From Candidatus Diapherotrites archaeon (lineage in GTDB: Archaea; Iainarchaeota; Iainarchaeia; Iainarchaeales; 1-14-0-10-31-34): 64,000 nt of DNA. The position numbers and the translations under genes are program-made. The DNA lies in assembly GCA_040755695.1 (NCBI GenBank), contig JBFMAK010000002.1, positions 186,001-250,000 on the forward strand, given 5' to 3'. Of the stretch, positions 17,990 through 26,729 are shown piece after piece. A model generated the notes under the pieces. It saw nothing but the letters and a program-made list of their open reading frames with translations. It was not told the origin of the DNA and did not search any database. Numbering within the stretch: position 1 is the first letter of the stretch; each line of letters opens with the position of its first letter.

Positions 17990-18064
17990 AATTACACTAA
18001 TTCTAATTGCAAAACGAAAACAATTAAATAATCCTTCAACCAATTTAATTCAGGAAGGAATTGA

Positions 18065-19033
18065 ATGAACAAAAAATACGATGTGATAACAATAGGCTCT
18101 GCTTCAGAGGATGTATTCATTAAATCTGAATTATTCAAGATTGCCCCGTGCGTTAGAATAGAAGGACAGACAAATATCTGCCTTCCTTATGGAAGAAAAA
18201 TAGACTTGGAGGAACTGCAATTCGGTTTAGGAGGAGGGGCATTCAATACTGTTATAGGCTTTAAAAGGCAGGGCTTAAAGGCAGCGCCATTGCTGAATTT
18301 AGGGAAAGACCTGGCAGCAGAAAAAATAAAGGAGAAATTAAAGAAAGAGGGCACTCCAACACAATTAATAATGCAAGACGAAAAACACCTTTCAGGATTC
18401 TCAATAATAATAAGGAGGGCAAGAGGAGACAGGACAATCTTAGTTTACAGGGGGGCAAACAACCACTTCAAAGCAAGGAAAATAAAATGGAACGAATTAA
18501 AAAAAAGCAGATTCTTCTACATAAGCAGTTTTGGCTCAGAAGACAGAGTGCTTGAGAAATTATTTGCCTTTGCAGGAAAGAATGGAGTGAAAATTGCCTT
18601 CAATCCAGGCTCGGAGCAGAGGAAAAAAGCAGAAAAAATGAGGGAAATTCTTGCTGGAACAGAAATACTTTTTTTGAATGAAGGGGAAGCGCTTTCATTT
18701 GCCTGCGAAAGGACAGTAAAGGAAGCAGCAAAAAAATTGAATGAATTAGGGGCAAGAATTGTTGTAGTAACCCAAGGCCCAGAAGAAGTAATATTATATG
18801 ATGGAAAAAAATTCTATTCAAGAAAGCCTTTCCCGATAAAAGCAAAAGACACGACAGGTGCAGGGGACGCCTTCGGCTCAGGCTTCACGAGCGCCCACAT
18901 AAAAGGCCTCCCAGTAAAAAAGTGCATTGAATTCGGTCTTGCGAGCGCGTGGAGCGTAATAAACGAAATAGGAACAACCCAAGGCCTCCCAACACAAAAA
19001 GAAAGCCAAAAAATAATAAAGAAGAATTCATGA
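18065..19033 (+). CDS. PfkB-family carbohydrate kinase
   Basis: 322 residues. N-terminal GGGAFNTVIGFKRQG corresponds to the substrate-binding GGxxxN region, and the C-terminal DTTGAGDAFGSGF is PfkB signature 2 with the catalytic Asp of GAGD. It phosphorylates a sugar or nucleoside with ATP; the exact substrate is not readable. A glycine-rich start (DVITIGSASEDVFIKS) agrees with ribokinase-like enzymes. AGGAAGG precedes the ATG. Its end overlaps by a few bases the convergent kinase-like gene at 19028. Confidence 0.85.
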   Translation: MNKKYDVITIGSASEDVFIKSELFKIAPCVRIEGQTNICLPYGRKIDLEELQFGLGGGAFNTVIGFKRQGLKAAPLLNLGKDLAAEKIKEKLKKEGTPTQLIMQDEKHLSGFSIIIRRARGDRTILVYRGANNHFKARKIKWNELKKSRFFYISSFGSEDRVLEKLFAFAGKNGVKIAFNPGSEQRKKAEKMREILAGTEILFLNEGEALSFACERTVKEAAKKLNELGARIVVVTQGPEEVILYDGKKFYSRKPFPIKAKDTTGAGDAFGSGFTSAHIKGLPVKKCIEFGLASAWSVINEIGTTQGLPTQKESQKIIKKNS

Positions 19034-19588
19034 AAAATCTTCTTTTCTTCGAATTTGCCCGAAATCCCCAATTATTGCAATTACTTTTTTTGTTTTTTTA
19101 TCGAACACGGGCAAGAACGCATCGTCGCTTATAAAGTAACCTTTTTTACTGCCTATCTCTATTTGCCTTTGCATGTCTTCCTCAAATTCTGTTAACTTTT
19201 TGCTGTTTATTCCTTTGAAGTCTATTACATCAAGTTTTGTCAAAAAGAAGCTTGAAATTTTATCTTTTCTTTTGAGGGGCCTAATGGTCGGAATAATCCT
19301 TAAGCCAAGCTTTTTATCTCTGTTCAGTTTTAATAATTCTTTCATTAAAAGCCATTGCTTTTTTGGGGGCAGCCAATGGCCGTACCATTGCATGCCTTCG
19401 CGAAATTCTTTTTCAGCAAAAACTCTTTTCTTAATTTTTTTAGCTTTTTTAACAGCCACTTCAACTTCAAAAACCTTTCCTTCCACACCAGATCCTAAAT
19501 ATTTTTTTCTTTCAATGCCTTCAATTTTTCTGGGCTTTAAGCCGCCGTGCAATACAATTAATTTCCTTCTTCCACTTTTCCCATTCAT
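19028..19588 (-). CDS. Small protein-kinase-like protein
   Basis: About 186 residues from ATG 19586-19588 (a TTG at 19606 would add six). It shows a glycine-rich loop YLGSGVEGKVFEV followed by VAVKKAKK (the VAIK-type lysine), a mid-region Glu helix, ISDDAFLPVFD where a catalytic loop would be, and IGDFG as the DFG magnesium motif. All parts are compressed to under 200 residues, and no substrate-binding C-lobe is left after DFG. It resembles lipopolysaccharide-kinase/Bud32-like mini-kinases. Activity and substrate are unknown. Confidence 0.6.
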   Translation of the reverse strand: MNGKSGRRKLIVLHGGLKPRKIEGIERKKYLGSGVEGKVFEVEVAVKKAKKIKKRVFAEKEFREGMQWYGHWLPPKKQWLLMKELLKLNRDKKLGLRIIPTIRPLKRKDKISSFFLTKLDVIDFKGINSKKLTEFEEDMQRQIEIGSKKGYFISDDAFLPVFDKKTKKVIAIIGDFGQIRRKEDFS

Positions 19589-19680
19589 TAAATTCAACCA
19601 ATTCAAGTGCCTGCAATTATTATTTCAAACAGCATACTCTTAAAAGAATTTTCTTAGAAGAGTTTTTAGGGCGAAGAGGA

Positions 19681-20079
19681 ATGGTTGACTTCGGGAAGAT
19701 TTGGGCTGCAATCAAGAAAGAGCTTGAATTCTTCACGCCTAATTCTATGAGGTACGAGCTTGAAAGGCACAATGGAGCAGAATGCGCTGCAGTGCTTTTG
19801 GCAGACGTAAAGCACCCGGACCATTACTTTTACCTGCAGGACGGAGTGCCAATAAAAAGTCTGTGCGATTTAGAGCTTATACTGAAAGAGATTCCGGCAG
19901 AAACCTTTGCTTTCCATGTGAAAGAAGGAAAAAACGACTTCAGCGACTGGGTGAAAAACATTATTGGAGACACAACCCTTGCAGGCAAGATGCAGAAATT
20001 AAGCACACAAGAAGAAATGGCCAAAGCTGTAAGCATCAGGGTGGAATACATAAAGAAAAGGGCAGAACAAAGGTTTTGA
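19681..20079 (+). CDS. DUF5752-family protein
   Basis: 132 residues. The pattern FYLQDGVPIKSLCDLELILKE followed by FAFHVKEGKNDFSDWVKN and GDTTLAGKM is, as I recall it, that of the DUF5752 family of small archaeal/bacterial proteins (strand shown here at its key residues DG, KSL, HV, KNDF.W). The function of the family is not established. It stands alone between the kinase-like gene and the toxin-antitoxin pair. Confidence 0.6.
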   Translation: MVDFGKIWAAIKKELEFFTPNSMRYELERHNGAECAAVLLADVKHPDHYFYLQDGVPIKSLCDLELILKEIPAETFAFHVKEGKNDFSDWVKNIIGDTTLAGKMQKLSTQEEMAKAVSIRVEYIKKRAEQRF

Positions 20080-20132
20080 AAACATATTAATTTAAATATA
20101 ACTTATTGTATAATTATATTGGTGATATAATT

Positions 20133-20345
20133 ATGGTTGAGATTGTTGTTACAGTAAGAAGGTGGGGAAACAGCATTGGGCTCACTTTACCAGCTAATGC
20201 AGTTGAAAAAGAAAAAATTCATCCGAACGACAAAGTTGTTTTGGTTGTAAAAAAGGCAGTTCCAATAAAAGCCCTTTTTGGAACACTTAAAACAAAAAAA
20301 GACACTCAAAAAATTAAAGACGAACTCAGGGAAGGGTGGAACTAA
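20133..20345 (+). CDS. AbrB/MazE-type antitoxin
   Basis: 70 residues from ATG 20133 with GGTGAT eight bases upstream. VTVRRWGNSIGLTLPANAV is the swapped-hairpin AbrB DNA-binding fold (RRWGNSxGL.LP). The C-terminal tail is charged, as expected for a toxin-binding region. Its stop codon overlaps the start of the PIN-domain gene (TAATG), the standard arrangement of a VapBC pair. It probably represses its own promoter; TATA-like AT-rich sequence lies just upstream. Confidence 0.85.
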   Translation: MVEIVVTVRRWGNSIGLTLPANAVEKEKIHPNDKVVLVVKKAVPIKALFGTLKTKKDTQKIKDELREGWN

Positions 20346-20713
20346 TGCAGAAATTTTTTGCAGACAGTTATGCAATAATAGACTACCTTAAAGGGAACAA
20401 GAAATTAAAAAAATACTTTGAAGAAAGCGAATTAATTACAACGAAACTAAACCTGATGGAAGTATATTACAGTGCGCTGCTTGAATCAACAGAAGAAATG
20501 GCGGAAAAATACTATGATTCTTTCTTGGATAAATGCGTTGAAATAGAAGACAATACAATAAAAGCGGCAATGAAATTAAGATTCAAAGAAAAAGCAAAAA
20601 AACTATCTTATGTGGATGCTGCTGGCTATCAAATTGCATTGGAAAGAAATATAAAATTTCTCACGGGCGATGAACAATTCAGGGAAATGAGGAATGTCGA
20701 GTTCATAAAATAA
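20345..20713 (+). CDS. vapC: VapC-type PIN-domain toxin ribonuclease
   Basis: 122 residues from the ATG at 20345 that overlaps the antitoxin stop. PIN acidic residues are visible: the first Asp in FFADSYAIIDYL, a Glu in LMEVYYS, the third in LSYVDAAGYQIA and the last in FLTGDEQF. It should be a metal-dependent RNase neutralised by the upstream AbrB-type protein. Length and motif spacing are normal, so it looks intact. Confidence 0.87.
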   Translation: MQKFFADSYAIIDYLKGNKKLKKYFEESELITTKLNLMEVYYSALLESTEEMAEKYYDSFLDKCVEIEDNTIKAAMKLRFKEKAKKLSYVDAAGYQIALERNIKFLTGDEQFREMRNVEFIK

Positions 20714-20725
20714 GAAGAGAATAAA

Positions 20726-21004
20726 ATGGAATTAGAAGAATTAAGCTTAAAAGAAAAAGAAACACTAATTGTATTATTGAAAAAAAACAGCACAATAGAA
20801 GAAATACAAGCGCAGGCAAGGCTTTCATTCACTGAAGCAAGGGATGCAGTAAGGGAATTGCTCAAAAAAAAGCTGGTGAAGAAAACAGAATTTCCCACAA
20901 GATATTCTCTGGGCGCGGGAATCAAAAAAAAAGTTTCGGAATTAAAGGAGAGGCTGGATTGGAGCGAACTCCAAGGAGAAGAAAAGCTGTGCAGGGTAAA
21001 ATAA
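20726..21004 (+). CDS. Small HTH protein
   Basis: 92 residues. An N-terminal helix pair followed by NSTIEEIQAQARLSFTEARDAVRELLKKKLV reads as a winged-helix/HTH unit (positions given by its core EEIQAQARL). The rest, including a YSLG strand, fits the wing and a dimerisation helix. It overlaps the secreted-protein gene by 16 bases, so both are likely co-translated. No specific family recognised. Confidence 0.55.
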   Translation: MELEELSLKEKETLIVLLKKNSTIEEIQAQARLSFTEARDAVRELLKKKLVKKTEFPTRYSLGAGIKKKVSELKERLDWSELQGEEKLCRVK

Positions 21005-21531
21005 AATTTTTTGTTGTGGCTCTGGCTTTAATTGCATTAGTCAACCCACTTGTTTTAGCAGAGGAAAGCCTGCAGGAGAGAATTGAAAATGCATTCAATG
21101 AAAAAGGAAAGCCTACAACAGAAACATTAGAATTAATTGAAAGAGCAAATGAATACAGCGAGAAAGTGCCTGACAGCATTAAGGCTGTTTTCGGGAGCGA
21201 AAGAATAAATGCAGAAATCGAATTGAAGAACGGAGAAAAAGAAAGGATTGGAATAGAATTAAGGAACGCAAAAATCAAGGCACTCCAGAAAGGCTATCTG
21301 AAGAACGCAACAATAGAGGCAAAAACAAACGAAGAAACAGTCCAGAGAATAATTATGGCAGAAGACAAGGCAAAAGAATTAAAGAAAGCACTGGATGATG
21401 GAAGCATAAGCTATAAACCTATTGGAATAATTTCAACAGCAAAAATCACTATAACAAAATTCTTGTACGATGCATTCAGCTTTATTACAGGCAAGGTAAG
21501 CCTAACAGAATTGCATCGCTTATTGCCGTAA
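20989..21531 (+). CDS. Secreted or membrane-anchored small protein
   Basis: 180 residues if started at GTG 20989, about ten bases after GGAG; an upstream TTG at 20959 would put a basic extension before the signal. The start is KIKFFVVALALIALVNPLVLAEE, a signal peptide with a plausible cut after VLA. The body is helical and charged, with a repeated ELKNGEKERIGIELRN-like strand region, and a hydrophobic patch (FLYDAFSFITGKV) lies near the C-terminus. No known domain. Confidence 0.5.
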   Translation: MQGKIKFFVVALALIALVNPLVLAEESLQERIENAFNEKGKPTTETLELIERANEYSEKVPDSIKAVFGSERINAEIELKNGEKERIGIELRNAKIKALQKGYLKNATIEAKTNEETVQRIIMAEDKAKELKKALDDGSISYKPIGIISTAKITITKFLYDAFSFITGKVSLTELHRLLP

Positions 21532-21601
21532 TTGAATTGACGATTAACGTAGTATTTATATTTTGTTGCATTGAAAAAGTGTTAAAATCAAAGGACTAAA
21601 T

Positions 21602-22924
21602 ATGAAGGAAGAAAGAGAAAAGAAAGAGAAAATTGAGAAAAGCTCTGATATGAGCGGGTTCTACAGCAAAAGCCTGGAGGAAAGGCTTGAACTGGTGAAA
21701 GAGTTCTCTGGATTAAGCGAGGAAGAATTAGGGCAATTGAAAGAATTTGGGGCATTAGACTTTGATGCTGCAAACAGGATGACAGAAAACGTGATTGGAA
21801 CAATGCAACTGCCTTTAGGCATTGCCACAAACTTCAAAATTAATGGAAAAGATTATCTCATACCACTGGCAATAGAAGAGCCCTCTGTCATTGCTGCAGC
21901 CTCAAATGCAGCAAAGATTGCAAGGAAAGCCTTTGGATTTAAAGCAGAGGCAACACAGCCAATAATGATAGGCCAAATACAATTAACTGCAAAAGACTTA
22001 AAGAAAGCAAGAAAAGAAATCAACGCAAGAAAAAAGGAATTGCTCGAGAAGGCAAACCAGGCAGACATTGGCCTTGTGAAGGCAGGCGGGGGGGCAAGGG
22101 AATTAATTATAAGGGAACTGAAAGGAAAGAAAGAAAAGTTCCTTGTACTGCACTTGCTCGTGGATGTAAGGGACGCAATGGGAGCAAACGCAGTCAATAC
22201 AATGTGCGAAAAAATTGCCCCAAAAATAGAGGAAATAACTGGAGGCAAAGTAAGGCTTAAAATACTTTCAAATCTGGCTGTTTACAGGACAGCAAAAGCA
22301 AAAGCAGTATTCACGAAAAAAGCCTTGGAGGAAAGCTTCAAGGAATTCCAAGTGAGCGGAAAAGAAATAGTGAAATCAATAATTCAGGCATTCGAATTAG
22401 CAGAAATTGACGCTTTCAGGGCATGCACCCACAACAAGGGAATAATGAACGGAGTGGACGCAGCAACAATTGCAACAGGAAATGATTGGAGGGCAATAGA
22501 AGCAGGAGCACACGCCTTTGCGTGCTGGAAGAATAAATCCTACAAGCCTCTAACAAAATTTTATGAAGACGGAAAAGGGGACTTGGTTGGAGAAATTGAA
22601 CTGCCCCTTGCACTTGGCCTTATAGGAGGCGCAACAAAAAGCAATCCAATTGCAAGGATTGCAGTAAAAATCTTGGGAGTGAAAAGCTCAAAGGAATTGG
22701 CAGGAGTAATTGCGTCTGTGGGCTTAGCAAACAATTTCGCTGCATTGAGAGCTTTAGCAACAGAAGGCATCCAGAAAGGCCACATGAAACTGCACGCAAA
22801 AAACATTGCAGTAATGGCCGGAGCAACAGGAATGCAAATAGAAAGCATTGCAGAGCAAATGATAAAAGAGAAGAACATTTCAATGGAAAGAGCAAAACAA
22901 TTAATACAAAATTCGAATCAATAA
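21602..22924 (+). CDS. hmgA: Hydroxymethylglutaryl-CoA reductase, class II-like
   Basis: 440 residues. Catalytic blocks: EEPSVIAAASNAAK (Glu), VDVRDAMGANAVNT (Asp), NKGIMNGVDAATIATGND with the Lys nearby, and GHMKLHAKNIA (His). EEPSVIAAAS and GHMxLHAxNIA are the class II forms, rather than the class I enzyme most archaea have. It reduces HMG-CoA to mevalonate. It heads the isoprenoid cluster that runs in the same direction through 33399 apart from one reversed gene. An acidic/basic extension of ~15 residues precedes the family start. Confidence 0.93.
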   Translation: MKEEREKKEKIEKSSDMSGFYSKSLEERLELVKEFSGLSEEELGQLKEFGALDFDAANRMTENVIGTMQLPLGIATNFKINGKDYLIPLAIEEPSVIAAASNAAKIARKAFGFKAEATQPIMIGQIQLTAKDLKKARKEINARKKELLEKANQADIGLVKAGGGARELIIRELKGKKEKFLVLHLLVDVRDAMGANAVNTMCEKIAPKIEEITGGKVRLKILSNLAVYRTAKAKAVFTKKALEESFKEFQVSGKEIVKSIIQAFELAEIDAFRACTHNKGIMNGVDAATIATGNDWRAIEAGAHAFACWKNKSYKPLTKFYEDGKGDLVGEIELPLALGLIGGATKSNPIARIAVKILGVKSSKELAGVIASVGLANNFAALRALATEGIQKGHMKLHAKNIAVMAGATGMQIESIAEQMIKEKNISMERAKQLIQNSNQ

Positions 22925-22947
22925 TGTTTATTAAAAAAAGAAAATAA

Positions 22948-24009
22948 ATGATTATTATGCACGAAAAAACAGGAATTATAGGATACGGGGCTTACGTGCC
23001 CAGCCTCCGGATTACAGTGGAAGAAATTGCAAGGACATGGAAGAAAGACGGAAAAAAGATTGCCTCGGGATTAGGAGTAACAGAAAAAGCAGTTGCCTCT
23101 TTTGATGAAGACGCCTGCACAATGGCAGTAGAAGCAGCACGGACAGCAATAAGAACAGGAAAAATTCACCCTCAAAAAATCGGGGCATTATACGTTGGAT
23201 CAGAAAGCCATCCCTATGCAGTAAACCCTACAGCTTCAACTGTCTGCGACGCAATAAATGCAGGCCCAGACTTAATGGCAGCAGACCTGGAATTTGCGTG
23301 CAAGGCAGGGACAGCAGGAATGCAGGCATGCATTGGGTTAGTTAAAAGTGAAATGATTGAGTACGGGATGGCTATAGGAACAGACACAGCACAAGGCAGG
23401 CCTAATGATGCATTAGAATTCACTGCAGGCTCAGGCGCAGCAGCAATAATAATTGGAAGAAAAGAAAAAGAAATAATTGCAGCAATAGAAGATACCTATT
23501 CTTTCACTACTGATACGCCAGACTTCTGGAGGAGACAGCACGCAGAATTCCCAAGGCACGCAGGAAGGTTTACTGGAGAGCCAGCATACTTTCGGCATGT
23601 TATTTCAGCAGCACAAAAAATAATGGAAAAAAATTCAATGAAAGCAGAAGACTTCAAGCACGCAGTATTCCACCAGCCTAACGCCAAATTCCCTTCACAG
23701 GCAGGAAAGATTCTGGGATTCAAGCAAGAACAATTAGAGCAAGGAATGATTGTTCCATTCATTGGAAACACTTATTCTGCTGCCTCAATGATAGGATTAT
23801 GCTCTGTGCTGGACAAGATTCAACCAAAAGAAAAAATTCTTGTTGTAAGCTATGGCTCTGGAGCAGGAAGCGACGCATTCATCCTGAGGGCAACAAAAAA
23901 CATCCAGCACAAGAGAGCAAAAGAAAAAGTGCTGGAATCAATAAAAGAAAAAGAGTATTTGACTTACGCTGAATACGTAAAGCACAGGAAGAAACTGAAG
24001 AGTTTGTGA
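22948..24009 (+). CDS. Hydroxymethylglutaryl-CoA synthase
   Basis: 353 residues, the size of archaeal HMG-CoA synthases. IGYGAYVPSLRI near the start, the nucleophile Cys in EFACKAGT (~118), the His in VFHQPNAKFP and the C-terminal SYGSGAGSDAF are family blocks. It condenses acetoacetyl-CoA with acetyl-CoA. Initiation could be ATG 22948 or 22957. The thiolase and DUF35 genes follow immediately, an order typical of archaeal thiolase/HMGS/DUF35 complexes that channel acetoacetyl-CoA. Confidence 0.94.
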   Translation: MIIMHEKTGIIGYGAYVPSLRITVEEIARTWKKDGKKIASGLGVTEKAVASFDEDACTMAVEAARTAIRTGKIHPQKIGALYVGSESHPYAVNPTASTVCDAINAGPDLMAADLEFACKAGTAGMQACIGLVKSEMIEYGMAIGTDTAQGRPNDALEFTAGSGAAAIIIGRKEKEIIAAIEDTYSFTTDTPDFWRRQHAEFPRHAGRFTGEPAYFRHVISAAQKIMEKNSMKAEDFKHAVFHQPNAKFPSQAGKILGFKQEQLEQGMIVPFIGNTYSAASMIGLCSVLDKIQPKEKILVVSYGSGAGSDAFILRATKNIQHKRAKEKVLESIKEKEYLTYAEYVKHRKKLKSL

Positions 24010-24019
24010 GGAGAAGAAA

Positions 24020-25189
24020 ATGAGAAGCGTTTCAATAATTGGGGCCGGATGCACAAAATTCGGGGAGCACTGGGACAAAAGCTTCAGGGAATTAATAGCT
24101 GAAGCAGGAATGAAGGCAATAGAGGACTCAGGAATTGAAGGAAAAGACATTCAGGCAATTTACGGCGGCACAATGGCCTCAGGAAGGCTTATAGGCCAAG
24201 AGCACATTGGAGCACTTATAGCAGACCAATTAGGCCTGACACCAATTCCTTCCACAAGGGTTGAAGCAGCATGCGCTTCAGGAGGGGTAGCATTAAGGAC
24301 AGCATTCCTTGCAATAAAATCAGGGGAATACGATATGGTTGCAGTTGGGGGAATAGAAAAAATGACTGAAGTCTCAACAGAAGAAGCATCTTTTGCTTTA
24401 GGGGGCGCAGGAGACCAAGAAACAGAATTATTCCACGGCGCAACATTCCCTGCATTATACGCCTTGCTTGCAAGAGCCCACATGCAGGAATTCGGCACAA
24501 CAGAAGAGCAAATGGCTTTGTGTGCAGTTCAAGCTCACAAAAACGGAATGAACAACCCTAATGCGCAATTTCACAGAGAAATTGCAGTTGAAGACGTAAT
24601 GAATTCGGGTTATATTTCTTCTCCTTTGAAATTATTAGATTGCTCTCCAATTACTGATGGAGCAGCTGCACTCATATTGTGCGAAAGCAAAAAAGCAAAA
24701 AATATTTCAGACAAAGCAATAGAAATAATTGCTTCAGCGCAGGCCTCGGATTCACTTGGATTGACTGAAAGGAAATCTTTAACTGAGTTAGCTGCAACAA
24801 GAATTGCTGCAAAAGAAGCCTACAAACAAGCAGGGATTAAACCAAAAGATGTTGATTTTGCTGAAGTGCACGACTGCTTCACAAATGCCTTTATATTAGC
24901 AATAGAAGATTTGGGTTTTTTCAGGAAAGGAGAAGGCGGAAAGGCAGTAGAAAAAGGAAGAACCCAATTAAACGCTGAAATTTCGGTTAATCCTTCGGGC
25001 GGCCTGAAAATGGGGCACCCTGTTGGAGCCACTGGAATAAAGCAGGCAGCAGAAGCATTTGAACAATTGAATGGACGAGCTGAAAAAAGGCAGGTTGAAG
25101 GCGCGAAAACTGGGTTGACACACAATGTGGGTGGAAGCGGAGCGACTGCAGTAGTGCACATATTTAGAAAATTGGAGGGAAAAAAATGA
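24020..25189 (+). CDS. Acetyl-CoA acetyltransferase (thiolase)
   Basis: 389 residues. The acylated Cys is C85 in VEAACASGGVA; late blocks NPSGGLKMGHPVGATG and GLTHNVGGSGA carry the catalytic His and the second Cys position is replaced, as in the archaeal/SCP-x-like thiolase group. It makes acetoacetyl-CoA from two acetyl-CoA. Its end overlaps the DUF35 gene start (ATGA). Confidence 0.92.
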   Translation: MRSVSIIGAGCTKFGEHWDKSFRELIAEAGMKAIEDSGIEGKDIQAIYGGTMASGRLIGQEHIGALIADQLGLTPIPSTRVEAACASGGVALRTAFLAIKSGEYDMVAVGGIEKMTEVSTEEASFALGGAGDQETELFHGATFPALYALLARAHMQEFGTTEEQMALCAVQAHKNGMNNPNAQFHREIAVEDVMNSGYISSPLKLLDCSPITDGAAALILCESKKAKNISDKAIEIIASAQASDSLGLTERKSLTELAATRIAAKEAYKQAGIKPKDVDFAEVHDCFTNAFILAIEDLGFFRKGEGGKAVEKGRTQLNAEISVNPSGGLKMGHPVGATGIKQAAEAFEQLNGRAEKRQVEGAKTGLTHNVGGSGATAVVHIFRKLEGKK

Positions 25190-25590
25190 CTCACGCGTGC
25201 CTGCCATTGCATTGGAGGAGATATCCTGAAAGATACCTGCTTAAAGGCAATTACTGCGAGAACTGCAAGACAGCATTCTTTCCTGCAAGGGTAGTGTGCC
25301 CTAACTGCAGGAGGAAAGCATTGCTCAAAGAAAAAGAAATGCCCAGGACAGGAAGAATTATTTCCTTCACTGAAGTGTTTGTGGGTCCAATGGGCTTCGA
25401 GCACGAAACCCCATACTTTCTTGCACTAATAGAATTGGAGAATAAAGCGAAAATATTAAGCCAGATAGTTGACTCAAAAAAAGAAAGCATCAGAGAAGGC
25501 GCAAAAGTAAAAAAAGTCTTCAGGAAAATCTCAGACACCGACAAAGAAGGAGCAATAGCATACGGGTATAAATTTAAGGTAGTGAAATAA
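25186..25590 (+). CDS. DUF35 OB-fold, zinc-ribbon scaffold protein
   Basis: 134 residues. N-terminal rubredoxin-like zinc ribbon with CENCKTAFFPARVVCPNC, then an OB fold (GRIISFTEVFVGP). In archaea the DUF35 protein bridges thiolase and HMG-CoA synthase, forming a shared CoA site. The ATGA overlap with the thiolase gene supports a stoichiometric complex. It has no catalytic motif of its own. Confidence 0.9.
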   Translation: MTHACLPLHWRRYPERYLLKGNYCENCKTAFFPARVVCPNCRRKALLKEKEMPRTGRIISFTEVFVGPMGFEHETPYFLALIELENKAKILSQIVDSKKESIREGAKVKKVFRKISDTDKEGAIAYGYKFKVVK

Positions 25591-25615
25591 TTATAATATT
25601 AAAATTGTGTTTACT

Positions 25616-26728
25616 ATGAAAAAATTGATTGCTGTTGCAAAAGCACCTCTAAAAGTAATTGTTTCTGGAGAGCACGGTGTAGTTCATGGGACGCCTGGAG
25701 TAACCCTTGCATTACAACCTTTTATGAGAGTTAATTTATATGAAGCTGAAGGTAAACCTTCACTTGAACTTACAAGTGAAAGAGGTAAAGTGGTTTTAAA
25801 CAAAAAAGGCGAAGTTATTGGAGAGATAAATAAAAATTTTGACCCTTTTGTTGCTTTGACTCGCTATATTATTGAAAAGCACGGTTTTTTGCCGAGAAAA
25901 CATCTAATTGCTGAAATTGTTTCTTCTAAAGCCCCAAAAGGAGTTGGGGTTTCAGCTTCAATTTCTGCGGCTCTTGCTTCCAGTTTATTTCATGCAATGG
26001 AAAAAAAACCAAGAAAAAGTTCGTATCCAGAAAGAGATGATTTGTGGATGGCAGTCCAGTCTGCAGAAGAAATAGCTCACGGTGGCAGGCCAAGTGGGAT
26101 TGATGCAATGACGGTATTGTACGGTTCAACAAAATTAATTAGGTTAGTTAAAGACAATAAAATACAATGGAATTTTGAAAAAATGAGGGGGCTAAACATC
26201 CCAAAAAATACAACCATTATTGTTGTAGATACATATATGGGAGGAGAAAGATCAAAAACAGGAGAAATGATCTTAAAGTTAGCAAAAGTTTATGGTTTAA
26301 CAAAAAAAGAAGGAGAAAAAGAAATAAGTAAAATACTAACAGAAATGACCCCTCAGGATAGGGTTCGCCTAGAGCCATTTAGAAGGGTTTTTAATAAAGT
26401 GCTCCAAGAACTTCACCCTAAAGGAAATGCAAAAAAACTTGGTGCTGCATTGAACAAAAATCAAGCTTTATTAAGAAAAGGTGGCGTAACAACAAAAGAT
26501 ATAGAAAAAGTCATAAAAATTTCAAGAAAAGCTGGCGCGTATGGTGCAAAATTGACGGGAGCTGGAGGGCCTGGCGGGGCAGTGATAGTTTTAGCTCATA
26601 CAAAAAAAAGAAATTTGTTGGAATCAAGGATTAAAAAAGCTGGTTTTTCAATATTTCCAGTAAATCCTACTAAAAGGGGAACTCATTTAATAGTAAGAAA
26701 AAAGCCAACAATTAGACATATAAGATAA
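25616..26728 (+). CDS. mvk: Mevalonate kinase
   Basis: 370 residues from ATG 25616 (GTG 25607 also in frame). GHMP-kinase motifs: APLKVIVSGEHGVVHG, APKGVGVSASISAAL as the phosphate loop, GGRPSGIDAM, and KLTGAGGPGGAVI near the end. SGEHGVVHG and the GIDAM block identify mevalonate kinase within the GHMP group. It makes mevalonate 5-phosphate, substrate of the dehydratase at 29981. Codons end in T far more often than in the flanking cluster genes, a trait shared with the methyltransferase next door, which suggests a separate origin for this pair. Confidence 0.9.
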   Translation: MKKLIAVAKAPLKVIVSGEHGVVHGTPGVTLALQPFMRVNLYEAEGKPSLELTSERGKVVLNKKGEVIGEINKNFDPFVALTRYIIEKHGFLPRKHLIAEIVSSKAPKGVGVSASISAALASSLFHAMEKKPRKSSYPERDDLWMAVQSAEEIAHGGRPSGIDAMTVLYGSTKLIRLVKDNKIQWNFEKMRGLNIPKNTTIIVVDTYMGGERSKTGEMILKLAKVYGLTKKEGEKEISKILTEMTPQDRVRLEPFRRVFNKVLQELHPKGNAKKLGAALNKNQALLRKGGVTTKDIEKVIKISRKAGAYGAKLTGAGGPGGAVIVLAHTKKRNLLESRIKKAGFSIFPVNPTKRGTHLIVRKKPTIRHIR

Positions 26729-26729
26729 A

